This document shows positions 25,809-35,605 of a stretch of DNA of 64,000 nt, piece after piece. The stretch is from contig JAXLSZ010000008.1 of assembly GCA_046330315.1 (NCBI GenBank), positions 207,849 through 271,848 on the forward strand, given 5' to 3'. Origin of the DNA: JAXLSZ01 sp046330315 (GTDB lineage Bacteria; Actinomycetota; Thermoleophilia; Solirubrobacterales; 70-9). A program made the position numbers and the translations under genes. How positions within the stretch are numbered: the first letter of the stretch is position 1; each line of letters begins with the position of its first letter. The notes under the pieces were generated by a model. It searched no databases. It saw only the letters and a program-made list of their open reading frames with translations, and was not told where the DNA came from.

Positions 25809-26888
25809 CTAGTCCTGGAGGAACGAGGGGACGTCGATGTCGTCGTCCTGCACCCGCAGCTTGCGGATGTCGGTGTCGTCGGCGGAGATCCGCGGTCGGC
25901 CCTCGTAGCGGCGCCGCACCCTCTGGGGGGAGCGGGCGAGCAGCTCGAAGCCCTCGAATCCGGTGGCGATCACCGTCACCCGGACCTCGTCGCGCATCGA
26001 TTGGTCGACGACCGACCCGAAGATGATGTTGGCGTTGTCGTCGGCCTCGGCCTGGACGAGCTGGGCGGCCTCGTTGACCTCGAACAGGCCGAGGTCCTCG
26101 GGGCCGGTGATGTTGAGCAGCATCCCGGTGGCGCCCTTGATCGACTCCTCGATCAGCGGCGAGGTGATCGCCGCCTTGGCGGCGTCGATCGCCCTCGCCT
26201 CGCCGGAGCCGGCGCCGACCCCCATCAGGGCCGAGCCGGCGTCGCGCATGATCGTCCGCACGTCGGCGAAGTCGAGGTTGATCAGGCCCGGGATCGTGAT
26301 CAGGTCGGTGATCCCCTGCACGCCCTGGCGGAGGATGTCGTCCGCCATCCGGAATGCCTCGAGGACGCTGGTGCGCCGCTCGACCGCCTGCAGCAGCTTC
26401 TCGTTGGGGACGATGATCAGCGTGTCGACGTTGTTGCGCAGCTTCTCGATCCCCTCCAGCGCCTGCTGCATCCGCCGCTTTCCCTCGAACTCGAAGGGCT
26501 TGGTGACGGCGCCGACCGTGAGGGCGCCGATCTCCTCCTTGGCGATCTCGGCGATCACCGGCGCGGCCCCGGTCCCGGTGCCGCCGCCCTCGCCGGCGGT
26601 GACGAAGACCATGTCGGCGCCCTTCAGCGCCTCCTTGATCTCGTCGCGACTCTCGGCCGCGGCGCCGGCGCCGACCTCGGGGTTGCCCCCGGCGCCCAGC
26701 CCCCTGGTCAGCTCCTGGCCGATCGAGAGCTTGATGTCGGCGTCGCAGGCCTGAAGCGCCTGCGCGTCGGTGTTGACGGCGACGAACTCGACGCCCCTGA
26801 TGCCGGCGTCGACCATGCGGCTGACGGCGTTGGTGCCGCCGCCGCCGGCGCCGACCACCTTGATCACCGCGAGGTAAGTGGATTCCAT
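25809..26888 (-). CDS. ftsZ: Cell division GTPase FtsZ
   Basis: Tubulin homologue that polymerises into the division ring. The 359-residue protein has IKVVGAGGGGTNAV at the N-terminus, the tubulin signature GGGTGTG at 101-107 and the T7 catalytic loop INLDFADV. The C-terminal tail DDDIDVPSFLQD is the peptide that contacts membrane anchors. The linker before the tail is short (about 25 residues). It is the last gene of the dcw cluster and has its own promoter-like sequence upstream. Confidence 0.97.
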   Translation of the reverse strand: MESTYLAVIKVVGAGGGGTNAVSRMVDAGIRGVEFVAVNTDAQALQACDADIKLSIGQELTRGLGAGGNPEVGAGAAAESRDEIKEALKGADMVFVTAGEGGGTGTGAAPVIAEIAKEEIGALTVGAVTKPFEFEGKRRMQQALEGIEKLRNNVDTLIIVPNEKLLQAVERRTSVLEAFRMADDILRQGVQGITDLITIPGLINLDFADVRTIMRDAGSALMGVGAGSGEARAIDAAKAAITSPLIEESIKGATGMLLNITGPEDLGLFEVNEAAQLVQAEADDNANIIFGSVVDQSMRDEVRVTVIATGFEGFELLARSPQRVRRRYEGRPRISADDTDIRKLRVQDDDIDVPSFLQD

Positions 26889-26995
26889 CTCCCGATTTCT
26901 CCGCGCCTACAGATTGAGTTGAGGCCTGTTTCCGTCCGACGCTTCAGCGATGCTTGAAGGTTGCACCGAACTGCCGAAGCACCGAATTTGCGCTC

Positions 26996-27024
26996 AACGT
27001 AGGGCATTCGGGCGCCTCTGTCAA
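26996..27024 (-). promoter_or_regulatory. Candidate sigma70 promoter of ftsZ
   Basis: On the minus strand TTGACA (27024-27019) and TACGTT (27001-26996) are separated by 17 nt; the -35 is a perfect consensus. It lies about 108 nt upstream of the ftsZ ATG in the 330-bp gap between ftsQ and ftsZ, an AT-richer stretch than its surroundings. No gene is seen in the gap. Confidence 0.65.
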
Positions 27025-27112
27025 TGCCGCGGGAGGCATCGTGCAAGCGTGACTCTCAACGGTGACTTGAGGGTTTGCCTGACCTCACCCTTTGGTCGAG
27101 GGTTTGTGAGGG

Positions 27113-27128
27113 GGGCCCCGCGGGGCCC
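27113..27128 (-). terminator. GC hairpin between ftsQ and the ftsZ promoter
   Basis: GGGCCCCG and CGGGGCCC form a perfect 16-bp palindrome about 90 nt after the ftsQ stop and upstream of the ftsZ promoter. It may end part of the dcw transcript. No T-run is present. Confidence 0.4.
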
Positions 27129-27218
27129 GGGTCGGGGCCGCCCGAGCGCATCGCAGAGCGGTTTGCGCCCCCATCCGGGCGCCTCGTCCCCGCCGCGGCC
27201 GGCCGCCTGCGAGGAGAC

Positions 27219-28007
27219 TCAGGGCACCGCGGCGAGCAGGTGGCCGGCGCCGCCGACGGCCGGACGCTCCGGTGTCGCGAGGTCTACATAATCGAGCGCG
27301 GTGAGCCCCGGATCGGAGAGCACCGCGGCCGCGGCCCGCCACTTCCGGGCCAGCTGGCGGGCCGAGCCGAAGCGCAGCTCGATCCCGTTGCGCAGCTCCA
27401 CGTCCACCCCGCTCTCGCCGACGGTGCTGCGGTCGAGGAAGGGCTGAAGCGGGGCCGGCGCGGCGCCGAGCACGGCCGCCTGGCGCAGCGCCCCTCCCCG
27501 CAACCGCGGCCGCGCCGGGACCCGGGGAAGGGGGAGCCGGGGCAGGTCGAGGCCCTCGCCGCTCATCGAGCGGATGATCGTGCCGTCCGCGGCGACCACG
27601 GCGGCAGCGTCGCCCGAGCCGATCACCGCGGCGGGCCGCCTCATCGAGACGCGCACCTCGAGCGTGTCCGGGAAGGAGGCCTCGGCGCGGACCGCGCGGA
27701 CCAGCCCGAACGGCTGCACGGCCCTCTCCAGGACACCGTCCTGGACGTCGAGGGTCGTCATCTGGCGGCCCGCCCTCCGAAGGGCGCGGGTGAGCTGGCG
27801 GGCGCCGGGCGCCCCCTCGGGGACGCCGGTCACACGGACCTTGTCCACCGCGACCAGGCCCGAGTCGCGAAACCAGAACTGGTAGGCGGCGGCGAGGGCG
27901 AGCAGGACCGCGAGCGCGGCGAGCGCCCAGCGCCGCCAGCGCCGCGGCAGGCTCGGGGAGATCCCCCGCGGGCGCAGGCGGGCGGCGGTCTGCGCGAGCG
28001 CGCTCAC
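27219..28007 (-). CDS. ftsQ: Cell division protein FtsQ
   Basis: Bitopic divisome protein linking FtsL and the septal synthase to the ring. The 262-residue protein has a short basic cytoplasmic tail, one membrane helix (about 29-46, ALAALAVLLALAAAYQFWF) and a POTRA domain starting LVAVDKVRVTGVPEG. The FtsQ beta domain follows (SFPDTLEVRVSMRRPAAVI). GTG at 28007 overlaps the murB stop (GTGA) and fixes the start. The position murB-ftsQ-ftsZ is standard. Confidence 0.88.
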   Translation of the reverse strand: MSALAQTAARLRPRGISPSLPRRWRRWALAALAVLLALAAAYQFWFRDSGLVAVDKVRVTGVPEGAPGARQLTRALRRAGRQMTTLDVQDGVLERAVQPFGLVRAVRAEASFPDTLEVRVSMRRPAAVIGSGDAAAVVAADGTIIRSMSGEGLDLPRLPLPRVPARPRLRGGALRQAAVLGAAPAPLQPFLDRSTVGESGVDVELRNGIELRFGSARQLARKWRAAAAVLSDPGLTALDYVDLATPERPAVGGAGHLLAAVP

Positions 28008-28936
28008 CCGCCCGCCCCCGGTTCCCAGCCGCGGGGCCACTCGAGCTCGCCCAGGACCTGCACCTCCGGCTCCAGGGTGACGCCGAAGCGCTCGTGGACG
28101 GCGCGGCGCCCGGCCGCCATCAGCTCCAGAACGTCCGCGGTCGTCGCGTCCCCGGTGTTCTCCACGAAGTTGGCGTGAACGGGGGAGAAGCGTGCGCCTC
28201 CGACCTGCTTTCCGCGGCAGCCCGCGGCCTCGAGGAGCTGTCCGGCGGTCCTCCCGCCCGCGGCAGGGTCCTCGGGGTTCTTGAATGTCGAGCCGAAGGT
28301 CTTGATCCCCGAGGGCTGGGCCTCGCGGCGGCGGCGGCGCATCTCGGCCAGGGTCCCCCGTACCTCGTCGGGGTCCGCCTCTTGCAGCACGAAGGCGGCC
28401 GTGGAGACGACCTCGGCGGGGCCGAGGTTCGAACGCCGGTAGGCGAACCCGAGCCGGTTCGGCGCGCGGCGCCCGCAGCCGGCCGCCGTGCAGACGTCGA
28501 CCCACTCCAGGACCCTCCCCAGCTCCCCGCCGTAGGCGTTCGCGTTCATCCTCACCGCGCCCCCGACGCTGCCCGGGATGTTGACCCCGAACTCGAGCCC
28601 GGAGAGCCCCCACCGGGCGGCCTTCGCCGAGACCGAGGGGAGCCTCGCCCCGCCGCCGCAGAGGATGCGCTCGCCGTCGCGCTCGATGCGCGTGAGCTCC
28701 CCGTCGAGCTTGATTGCAAGGCCCCGGAATCCATCGTCGCCTACCAGCAGGTTCGATCCCGAGCCGATCACTCCTACCGCGACCGACTCGGAATCCGCCC
28801 ATCCGAGAAGCTCGACCAGGCTCTCCTCGGAGACGGCGCGGGCGAAGAAGTCGGCCGGCCCGCCGGTCCGCACCGTGGTCAGCCGGGAGAGCGGGTAGTC
28901 ACGCTCGACCCCTGCCGGAGGAGCGGCGCGGCTCAC
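28004..28936 (-). CDS. murB: UDP-N-acetylenolpyruvoylglucosamine reductase
   Basis: FAD enzyme reducing UDP-GlcNAc-enolpyruvate to UDP-MurNAc. The 310-residue protein shows LSRLTTVRTGGPADFF and the FAD-binding VIGSGSNLLVGDDG. GLEFGVNIPGSVGGAVRMNANAYG is split across residues 120-143, and the late SGIKTFGSTFKNPE carries the catalytic serine. It is a type II MurB by length. GTG at 28936 overlaps the murC stop (GTGA). Confidence 0.95.
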   Translation of the reverse strand: MSRAAPPAGVERDYPLSRLTTVRTGGPADFFARAVSEESLVELLGWADSESVAVGVIGSGSNLLVGDDGFRGLAIKLDGELTRIERDGERILCGGGARLPSVSAKAARWGLSGLEFGVNIPGSVGGAVRMNANAYGGELGRVLEWVDVCTAAGCGRRAPNRLGFAYRRSNLGPAEVVSTAAFVLQEADPDEVRGTLAEMRRRRREAQPSGIKTFGSTFKNPEDPAAGGRTAGQLLEAAGCRGKQVGGARFSPVHANFVENTGDATTADVLELMAAGRRAVHERFGVTLEPEVQVLGELEWPRGWEPGAGG

Positions 28937-30241
28937 CGCCCCTCCCCCACCAGGGCCTCGGCGAGCCGGTTGATGTCGCCCGCCCCCAGGGTGACGAGGA
29001 TGTCCCCCTCGGCCAGGCGGGGGGCGAGCAGCCGCTCGGCCCCGGCGGCGTCGCGGGCCCACCAGACCGGCCCGCCCCCGGCCCGGTCGGCCGCGGCCTC
29101 GGCGACCCGCAGGCCGCTGACCCCGGCCAGCGGCCCGACCGGCTCCTCCCGGGCCGGGTAGACGTCGAGGACGGCGACCTCGTCGGCGGCGGCCAGGGCC
29201 GCCCCGAACTCGCCTGCCATCGCCTTCGTCCGCGAGTAGAGATGGGGCTGGAAGACGGCGAGGAGGCGGCGCGGCCCGAGGTCGCGGAGCGCCTCCAGCG
29301 CCGCCCGCACCTCGGTCGGGTGGTGGGCGTAGTCGTCGTAGACCCTGGCGCCGGAGCGGACCCCCTTGAGCTCGAGGCGGCGGCTGACCCCCGGGAAGCC
29401 CGCCAGGCCCTCCGCGGCCTCGGCGGCGTCGAGCCCGGAAAGCTCGATCGCCGCCAGGGCCGCCCGGGCGTCGAGCCGGTTGTGACGCCCGGGTACCTGC
29501 AGGCCGAGATCGCGCGGGCCAGGAGTGCCCTCGTCGAAATGGAGCACCCGCGCCGCGCCGGCCAGGGAGTCGAGATCGCCGGCGGCGGGCAGCGCGACCC
29601 CCGCCGCCGGCTCGGCGAAGGCGGCGAAGGCGTCCCGGAGCTCGGCGATCGAGCCCCATCGCGAGTGGTGGTCCATCTCCACGTTGGTGATCACCGCGAC
29701 CTCGGGGCGCAGGCGAAGGAAGCTCGCGTCGCTCTCGTCCGCCTCGGCGACCGCCCACTCCCCCACTCCCAACCCGGCGTTGGCGGGCCGCCCGCCGGGC
29801 CCGGCTCCCGGCAGCTCGCCGCCGATGAAGAAGGTCGGGTCCTGCCCGGCCGCGCGCAGCGCCCAGACGACCATCGCCGTCGTCGTCGTCTTGCCGTGGG
29901 TGCCGGCGATCGCGATCAGGCGCCGGGCCGCGCAGACCTCGGCGAGGAGCTCGCCCCGGTGGCGCACCGGCACCCCCGCGGCACGGGCCGCGGCGAGCTC
30001 GGGGTTCTGGTCGGAGATCGCCGTCGAGACCACCACCTCGGCTCCGGCCGGGAGGTTTGCGGCGTCGTGCCCGATCCGGGGCTCGATCCCGGCGGCGCGA
30101 AGCCGCGCCGTGCTAGGAGGACTCCGCCCGGTCGCTGCCGCCGACCGCGGCCCCCAGCTCCCTGCAGACCAGCGCCAGCCCGCTCATCCCGGCGCCGCCG
30201 ATCCCGATGAAGTGCAGCCTGCGGTCGCTCCAGGCGGTCAT
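28933..30241 (-). CDS. murC: UDP-N-acetylmuramate-L-alanine ligase, single-base frameshift near residue 42
   Basis: Adds L-alanine to UDP-MurNAc. ATG at 30241 (overlapping the murG stop) reads TAWSDRRLHFIGIGGAGMSG, the MurC dinucleotide motif, to GGSDRAESS and then meets TAG. Dropping one T (base 30114 on the plus strand) restores the frame: STARLRAAGIEPRIGH, followed by the rest of the enzyme with GTHGKTTTTAM (ATP P-loop). With that correction the protein is 435 residues and aligns without gaps to the MurC N-terminus. murC is essential, so a sequencing error is the likely cause; there is no prfB-like slippery site. Confidence 0.9.
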
Positions 30242-31314
30242 CGTCTCGCCGCGGCGGCCTCGAGGACGACTCCGGCGATCTCCCTCGCCGCGTCGGGCAT
30301 CGCCAGCGAGCGGGAGGCCGCGGACATCTCCTCCAGCCGGGCCGGGTCGCCGAGGATCGCCTCGACCTCGCCCCTCAGCAGATCGGCCGAGAGCCGTTCG
30401 TCGGCGATCACCACGGCGGCGCCCGCCTCGCTCATCCAGCGGGCGTTCGACGCCTGGTGGTCCGCGGCCGCGTGGGGGTAGGGGACGAGGATCGCCGGCC
30501 GCCCGGTCGCCGTCAGCTCGAAGACCGAGCCGCCGGAGCGGCCCAGCACGAGGTCGCAGGCGGCCAGGCAGTCGCCCATGTCCGGCTCGTAGTCGAGCAG
30601 CGTGTAGCGGCCCTCGGCGCCGGGCCCGAGCCTCTCCGCCAGCTCCGCGTGGTCCCGTCTGCCGGAGACGTGCACGACGTGCGGGCCGGAGGCGCCGAAG
30701 GCCTCGATCGCGCAGAGGTTGATCGAGCGCGCGCCCTGGCTGCCGCCCATCACCAGCAGGCAGGGCGCGTCCGCGGGGATCCCGAAGCGCTGCCGCGCCG
30801 CGGAGCGCTCGGCGCCGAGCACGGCGCCCGAGACCGGCCTGCCGGTGACCAGGAAGCGCGGGGGCTCCAGGCCGGCGATCGGGAAGGCCAGGCAGACCCG
30901 CTCGGCGCGCCGCGCCAGCAGCCGGTTGGCCAGGCCGAGGTGGCTGTCGGCCTCGGTCAGGACCAGGGGCACCCGCCGCAGCGCCGCGGCGAGCCCGACC
31001 GGGCCGGCGACGAAGCCGCCCCCGCCCATCACGGCGTCGGCGCGCCGGCGGGCGAGGGCGCGCGCCGCGACGGGGACCGCCGCCGCTGCCCGCAGGGCCG
31101 CCCCCGCGGCGCGCAGCGGGTTCCCGCGGTCGATCCCGGTCGCGTCGATGAAGTCGATCTCGTAACCGGCCGCCGGCACGAGCTCCGCCTCGATCCGCTC
31201 CCGGGTCCCCACGAAGGAGACCTCCGCCCCGCTAGCGCGAAGCTCGGCGGCGACGGCCATCGCCGGCACGACGTGGCCTGCGGTCCCGCCCGCGGCTATC
31301 ACGACTCTTGGCAC
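30238..31314 (-). CDS. murG: Undecaprenyl-PP-MurNAc-pentapeptide GlcNAc transferase
   Basis: GT28 glycosyltransferase completing lipid II at the inner face of the membrane. The 358-residue protein has the N-terminal glycine-rich AAGGTAGHVVPA loop and MGGGGFVAGPVG. The nucleotide-binding MGGSQGARSIN and GRSGGSVFELTATGRPAILVPYPHAAADHQ complete the family pattern, the last with two stretches of the UDP-GlcNAc site. GTG at 31314 is the canonical start; it lies inside the 3' end of ftsW, giving an 83-nt overlap. Confidence 0.95.
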   Translation of the reverse strand: MPRVVIAAGGTAGHVVPAMAVAAELRASGAEVSFVGTRERIEAELVPAAGYEIDFIDATGIDRGNPLRAAGAALRAAAAVPVAARALARRRADAVMGGGGFVAGPVGLAAALRRVPLVLTEADSHLGLANRLLARRAERVCLAFPIAGLEPPRFLVTGRPVSGAVLGAERSAARQRFGIPADAPCLLVMGGSQGARSINLCAIEAFGASGPHVVHVSGRRDHAELAERLGPGAEGRYTLLDYEPDMGDCLAACDLVLGRSGGSVFELTATGRPAILVPYPHAAADHQASNARWMSEAGAAVVIADERLSADLLRGEVEAILGDPARLEEMSAASRSLAMPDAAREIAGVVLEAAAARR

Positions 31315-32539
31315 CGCTCGATCGACTCCTTCCGCGCGAGGTGGCGCGCCCGCCCTCGACGACGCGCAGTTTGCCAGCGGGGCGCCCGGCGGCGGCCCGC
31401 GCCGTGCCGCCCCGGGCGATGTTGAGGATCAGTCCGACCGCCAGCAGGCTGACCAGGAGACTGCTGTTCCCGTAGGAGACGAAGGGCAGGGGAACCCCGG
31501 TGAGCGGCGCCAGTCCGAGCACCGCGAAGAGGTTGATCACGGCCTGCGAGAGGACGAGCGCGGTCAGCCCCGCGGCGAGCAGCTTCGCGTAGCGGTCGCG
31601 GGCGGTCTGGGCGATCCTGAACCCGGCGTAGCCGAAGACGCAGAACAGCCCGGCGATCCCGGCGATCCCGATGAACCCGATCTCCTCGCCGATCACGGCG
31701 GCGATCATGTCCGTGTGGGCCTCGGGCAGGTAATAGGCCTTCTGCACCCCGTTGCCGATCCCGGTCCCGAACAACCCGCCGGAGCCGAGGGCTATCTTCG
31801 CCTGCAGCGCTTGGAACCCCGACCCGGCGGCGTCGGCGCCCGGGTGCAGGAACCCGATCAGGCGCTCCCGCCTGTAGGGCTCGATCAGGATCATCACGAA
31901 GACGAGCAGGGCGATCGCCCCCGCGATCAGCAGCAGGTCCCGGATCCGGGCCCCGGCCGCCACCAGGGTGGCGGCGGTCGCGAAGGTGATCACCATCGCG
32001 GTGCCCAGGTCGGGCTCCGCAAAGACCAGGAAGCTGCCCAGCCCCGAGACGAGCAGCACCGGCATCATCCCGCCGATCGTCCTCGTCATCTTCGGCTTCT
32101 CGGCCAGCATGTGGGCCGCGTAGAGGACCAGGGTGAGCTTGGCCAGCTCGGAGGGCTGGATCTGAAGCGCGCCCGGCCCGATCCAGCGGCTCGCCCCGTT
32201 CACCGTCGTCCCGGCGACGAGGACGGCGCAGAGCAGGAAGAAGGAGACGATCAGCAGCCCCGGGGTGAGGCGGCGGACGGCGGTGAGCCCGTGGCGGGCC
32301 AGCAGGTGCATGCCGAGCAGCCCGAGCGCCCCGACGATCACGGTCCGCTTCAGGAAGTAGACGCTGCTCGAGAGGCTTCCGTCGCTGAGGATCCGGGTGG
32401 TCGAGCTGGCCGAGAAGACCATCACCGCCCCGAAGGCGAGCAGGCAGAGGGTCGCCGTGAGCAGCATGTTGTACTCGGTCGAGAGGGCGGCGCGGCGCCG
32501 CCTTCGGCCCTCCCGCCGGGCCGAGAGCCAGGAGATCAC
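31232..32539 (-). CDS. ftsW: Septal peptidoglycan glycosyltransferase FtsW (SEDS)
   Basis: Polymerises lipid II at the septum together with FtsI. The 435-residue protein has about ten membrane helices. SEDS hallmarks include LAKLTLVLYAAHMLAEK, the extracellular EPDLGTAMV segment and a C-terminal LTGVPLPFVSYGNSSL. The catalytic Asp region lies in the long loop near GFLHPGADAAGSGFQ. GTG at 32539 overlaps the murD stop. A basic Arg/Ser-rich tail of about 40 residues extends into murG, overlapping it by 83 nt. Confidence 0.93.
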   Translation of the reverse strand: MISWLSARREGRRRRRAALSTEYNMLLTATLCLLAFGAVMVFSASSTTRILSDGSLSSSVYFLKRTVIVGALGLLGMHLLARHGLTAVRRLTPGLLIVSFFLLCAVLVAGTTVNGASRWIGPGALQIQPSELAKLTLVLYAAHMLAEKPKMTRTIGGMMPVLLVSGLGSFLVFAEPDLGTAMVITFATAATLVAAGARIRDLLLIAGAIALLVFVMILIEPYRRERLIGFLHPGADAAGSGFQALQAKIALGSGGLFGTGIGNGVQKAYYLPEAHTDMIAAVIGEEIGFIGIAGIAGLFCVFGYAGFRIAQTARDRYAKLLAAGLTALVLSQAVINLFAVLGLAPLTGVPLPFVSYGNSSLLVSLLAVGLILNIARGGTARAAAGRPAGKLRVVEGGRATSRGRSRSSGAKSRDSRGRDRRPRRAGDGRRRRASR

Positions 32540-33909
32540 GCCAGCCTCCCGACCAGCTCCCGGAAGCGCTCGCCGCGCTCCTCGAAGTCCGCGAAGGCGT
32601 CGAAGCTCGCGCAGGCCGGCGAGAGCAGCACCGTCTCGCCCTCCCGGGCGTCGGCCGCGGCCCGGCGCACGGCCTCCTCGAGGGTCCCACAGGAGAAAAC
32701 CTCCACGCCTTCCGCTGCGGCCGGCCGCAGCGCCGCCTCGATCCGCCCCGAGGCCTCGCCGATCAGGTAGCACGCGGCGCAGCTGAGGGCGACGGGACCG
32801 GCGAGCGGCGCGTAGTCCTCCTCCTTGAGGCTGCCGCCGAGGATCGCCCGGACCGGCCCCTCCGTCGCCTCCAGCGCGGCGACCGTTGCGCCGACGTTGG
32901 TCGCCTTGGAGTCGTTGACGTAGGCCACCCCGCCGATCTCGGCCACCACCTCCATGCGGTGCGCGAGCCCCCGGAAGCTCGCAAGGCCGTCCCGCACCGC
33001 CTCGCGCGGGAGCCCCATCGAGAGCGCCGCGGCGGCGGCGGCCATCGCGTCGGCGCGGTTGTGGGGGCCGGCGATGCCCAGGTCTGCGGATTCGATCAGC
33101 GGCTCGCCGCCGGCCACGATCGTCTCGCCCTCCAGGCGCACCTCGCACTCGCCCTCGTGGCCGGGCTCGGGGCAGAAGGCGACCCGCCTGGCCGCGCCGC
33201 CGAGATCGCGGCCCTCGAGCATCGGCTCGTCGGCGTTGAAGACGGCGACGTCGTCGCCGCTCTGGCGGGAGAAGATCGCCAGCTTCGCCTCGAGGTATTG
33301 CTCCATCGAGGCGTGGCGGTCGAGGTGGTCGGGGGCGAGGTTGAGGAAGACGGCGCACTCGGGCGCGAAGGCGGTGGTGTCCTCGAGCTGGAAGCTCGAG
33401 CACTCGCAGACGACCGTCACGCCGGGGTCGTGCTCGCCGGCCAGCGAGGAGAGCGGCGTGCCGACGTTGCCCGCCACCGCCACCGGCTCCCCGGCGGTGC
33501 GGTAGAGGTGGCCGATCAGCTCGGCGGTGGTCGTCTTGCCGTTGGTGCCGGTCACCGCGACGAAGCGGCCCGCCAGCGCCCGCCAGGCCAGCTCAAGCTC
33601 GCCGATCACCTCGATGCCGCGCTCCCGCGCCGCCTCGATCACCGGCGCCTCGCGCGGCACCCCGGGGCTCTTGACCACGGTCCGCGCCGCCCCCAGATGC
33701 TCCAAGCCTTGCCCATCCAGGCTGACTTCGACGCCGAGGTCCCCCAGCCCTTCCGCGCCCGGCGGGTGCCCCGAATCCACCCCGAAGACGGTCTCCCCCC
33801 GTCCCGCAATCAGGCGGGCGGCGGCGAGCCCCGAGCGGGCCAGCCCGACCACCAGGAATGGCCCTTCAGGAAAGGGCGGGCGCGGCTTCGGAGGCGGAAC
33901 CGGGATCAC
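32536..33909 (-). CDS. murD: UDP-N-acetylmuramoyl-L-alanine-D-glutamate ligase
   Basis: Adds D-glutamate to UDP-MurNAc-L-Ala. The 457-residue protein has an N-terminal Rossmann start (FLVVGLARSGLAAARLI), the Mur ligase P-loop VTGTNGKTTTAELIG and NLAPDHLDRHASMEQYLEAK. YVNDSKATNVGATVAAL is the MurD-specific segment and LLSPACASFDAFADFEERGERF a C-terminal hallmark. It is coupled to ftsW by GTGA. Upstream lies a toxin-antitoxin pair instead of mraY. Confidence 0.95.
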   Translation of the reverse strand: MIPVPPPKPRPPFPEGPFLVVGLARSGLAAARLIAGRGETVFGVDSGHPPGAEGLGDLGVEVSLDGQGLEHLGAARTVVKSPGVPREAPVIEAARERGIEVIGELELAWRALAGRFVAVTGTNGKTTTAELIGHLYRTAGEPVAVAGNVGTPLSSLAGEHDPGVTVVCECSSFQLEDTTAFAPECAVFLNLAPDHLDRHASMEQYLEAKLAIFSRQSGDDVAVFNADEPMLEGRDLGGAARRVAFCPEPGHEGECEVRLEGETIVAGGEPLIESADLGIAGPHNRADAMAAAAAALSMGLPREAVRDGLASFRGLAHRMEVVAEIGGVAYVNDSKATNVGATVAALEATEGPVRAILGGSLKEEDYAPLAGPVALSCAACYLIGEASGRIEAALRPAAAEGVEVFSCGTLEEAVRRAAADAREGETVLLSPACASFDAFADFEERGERFRELVGRLA

Positions 33910-33955
33910 GCCCTATAGCTTCGCGACCGGGGGCGCGGAACCTTGACGGGGGCCG

Positions 33956-34366
33956 TCAGGAGGAGAGCAGGTCGGCAAGGAAGTCCTGCGGCCTCATGAT
34001 CCGCATCCCGCGGTGCTCGCCGATCGGCAGGAGATGCTTCTTGTCGCCGCTGACGAGGATCTCGGCGCCCGCCTTCAGGGCCGAGGCGAGGATCTCGTCG
34101 TCTGCCGGGTCGCCGCTGAGAGGGTGTGGATCCGCGGGTGCCCGGACAGGCTCGGGGGCCAGCTCCGCGAGGAGCCGCTCCAGCTCCGCCACCTCGCCCC
34201 CCGGCATGCCGATTCTCTCGACCAGCACCCGCCGCGTCTCGACCAGCACCCGCTCGGGCAGGACAAGGTCGGCGACGCCTTCGGAGATCGACTCGAGGAC
34301 CCGCCGGGGCGGCCCGTCCGCGATCACCGCCGAGACGAGCACGTTGGTATCGACGGCTACCTTCAG
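33956..34366 (-). CDS. PIN-domain RNase, probable toxin of a VapBC-like pair
   Basis: Predicted Mg-dependent ribonuclease toxin of about 136 residues. The frame contains VAVDTNVLVSAVIADG, the usual first strand of PIN toxins with the first catalytic Asp (residue 6). DPADDEILASALKAGAEILVSGDKKHLLPI near the C-terminus carries the further acidic residues. No ATG, GTG or TTG in this frame precedes the essential DTN motif. CTG at 34366, overlapping the antitoxin stop (CTGA), is the only start giving a complete domain, suggesting coupled translation from a rare start. It lies inside the dcw cluster between murD and mraY. Confidence 0.82.
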   Translation of the reverse strand: MKVAVDTNVLVSAVIADGPPRRVLESISEGVADLVLPERVLVETRRVLVERIGMPGGEVAELERLLAELAPEPVRAPADPHPLSGDPADDEILASALKAGAEILVSGDKKHLLPIGEHRGMRIMRPQDFLADLLSS

Positions 34367-34596
34367 CCGGAGGCCCTGGCTTCGTCGACGATGCGCTCGA
34401 CGTCCTCGGGACCGATACCCCGCTCCTCCGCCGCCGCGCGGCCGAATCTCGCGGCCGCGGCCCAGCGTTCACGCCAGAGGTAGCTTCGCAGGGCGTCGCG
34501 GACCACCTCGCTGCGGGTCCGCCCCTGGAGCTCGGCGATCTCGTCGGTTCGGTCGCTGAGATCGTCAGGAAGCGAGACTGAGAGGAGCTTGCTCAT
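34363..34596 (-). CDS. Ribbon-helix-helix (CopG-like) antitoxin
   Basis: A 77-residue protein with an N-terminal RHH fold (KLLSVSLPDDLSDRTDEIAELQGRTRSEVVRDALRSYL) and a C-terminal tail ending EDVERIVDEARASG, expected to wrap the PIN toxin. It immediately precedes the toxin gene with overlapping stop/start. An AT-rich inverted repeat just upstream of its ATG is the likely autoregulatory operator. The stop of mraY lies only 32 nt upstream. Confidence 0.85.
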   Translation of the reverse strand: MSKLLSVSLPDDLSDRTDEIAELQGRTRSEVVRDALRSYLWRERWAAAARFGRAAAEERGIGPEDVERIVDEARASG

Positions 34597-34600
34597 CGGT

Positions 34601-34617
34601 ATATGAAGTTATCATAT
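34601..34617 (-). promoter_or_regulatory. Operator/-10 region of the toxin-antitoxin pair
   Basis: ATATGA (34601-34606) and TCATAT (34612-34617) form an inverted repeat with a 5-bp spacer, only 5 bp before the antitoxin start codon. The minus strand includes TATGAT (34616-34611), a good -10 that would give a nearly leaderless mRNA. It is one of the very few AT-rich patches in the window. Confidence 0.55.
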
Positions 34618-34628
34618 GCGTCCCGCCC

Positions 34629-35603
<975 letters not shown>

Positions 35604-35605
35604 GC

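Noticed and set aside
30100..30125. prfB-like programmed frameshift in murC
   Set aside because: No CTT-TGA slippery codon pair, no upstream Shine-Dalgarno stimulator, and the P-site tRNA could not re-pair after slipping.
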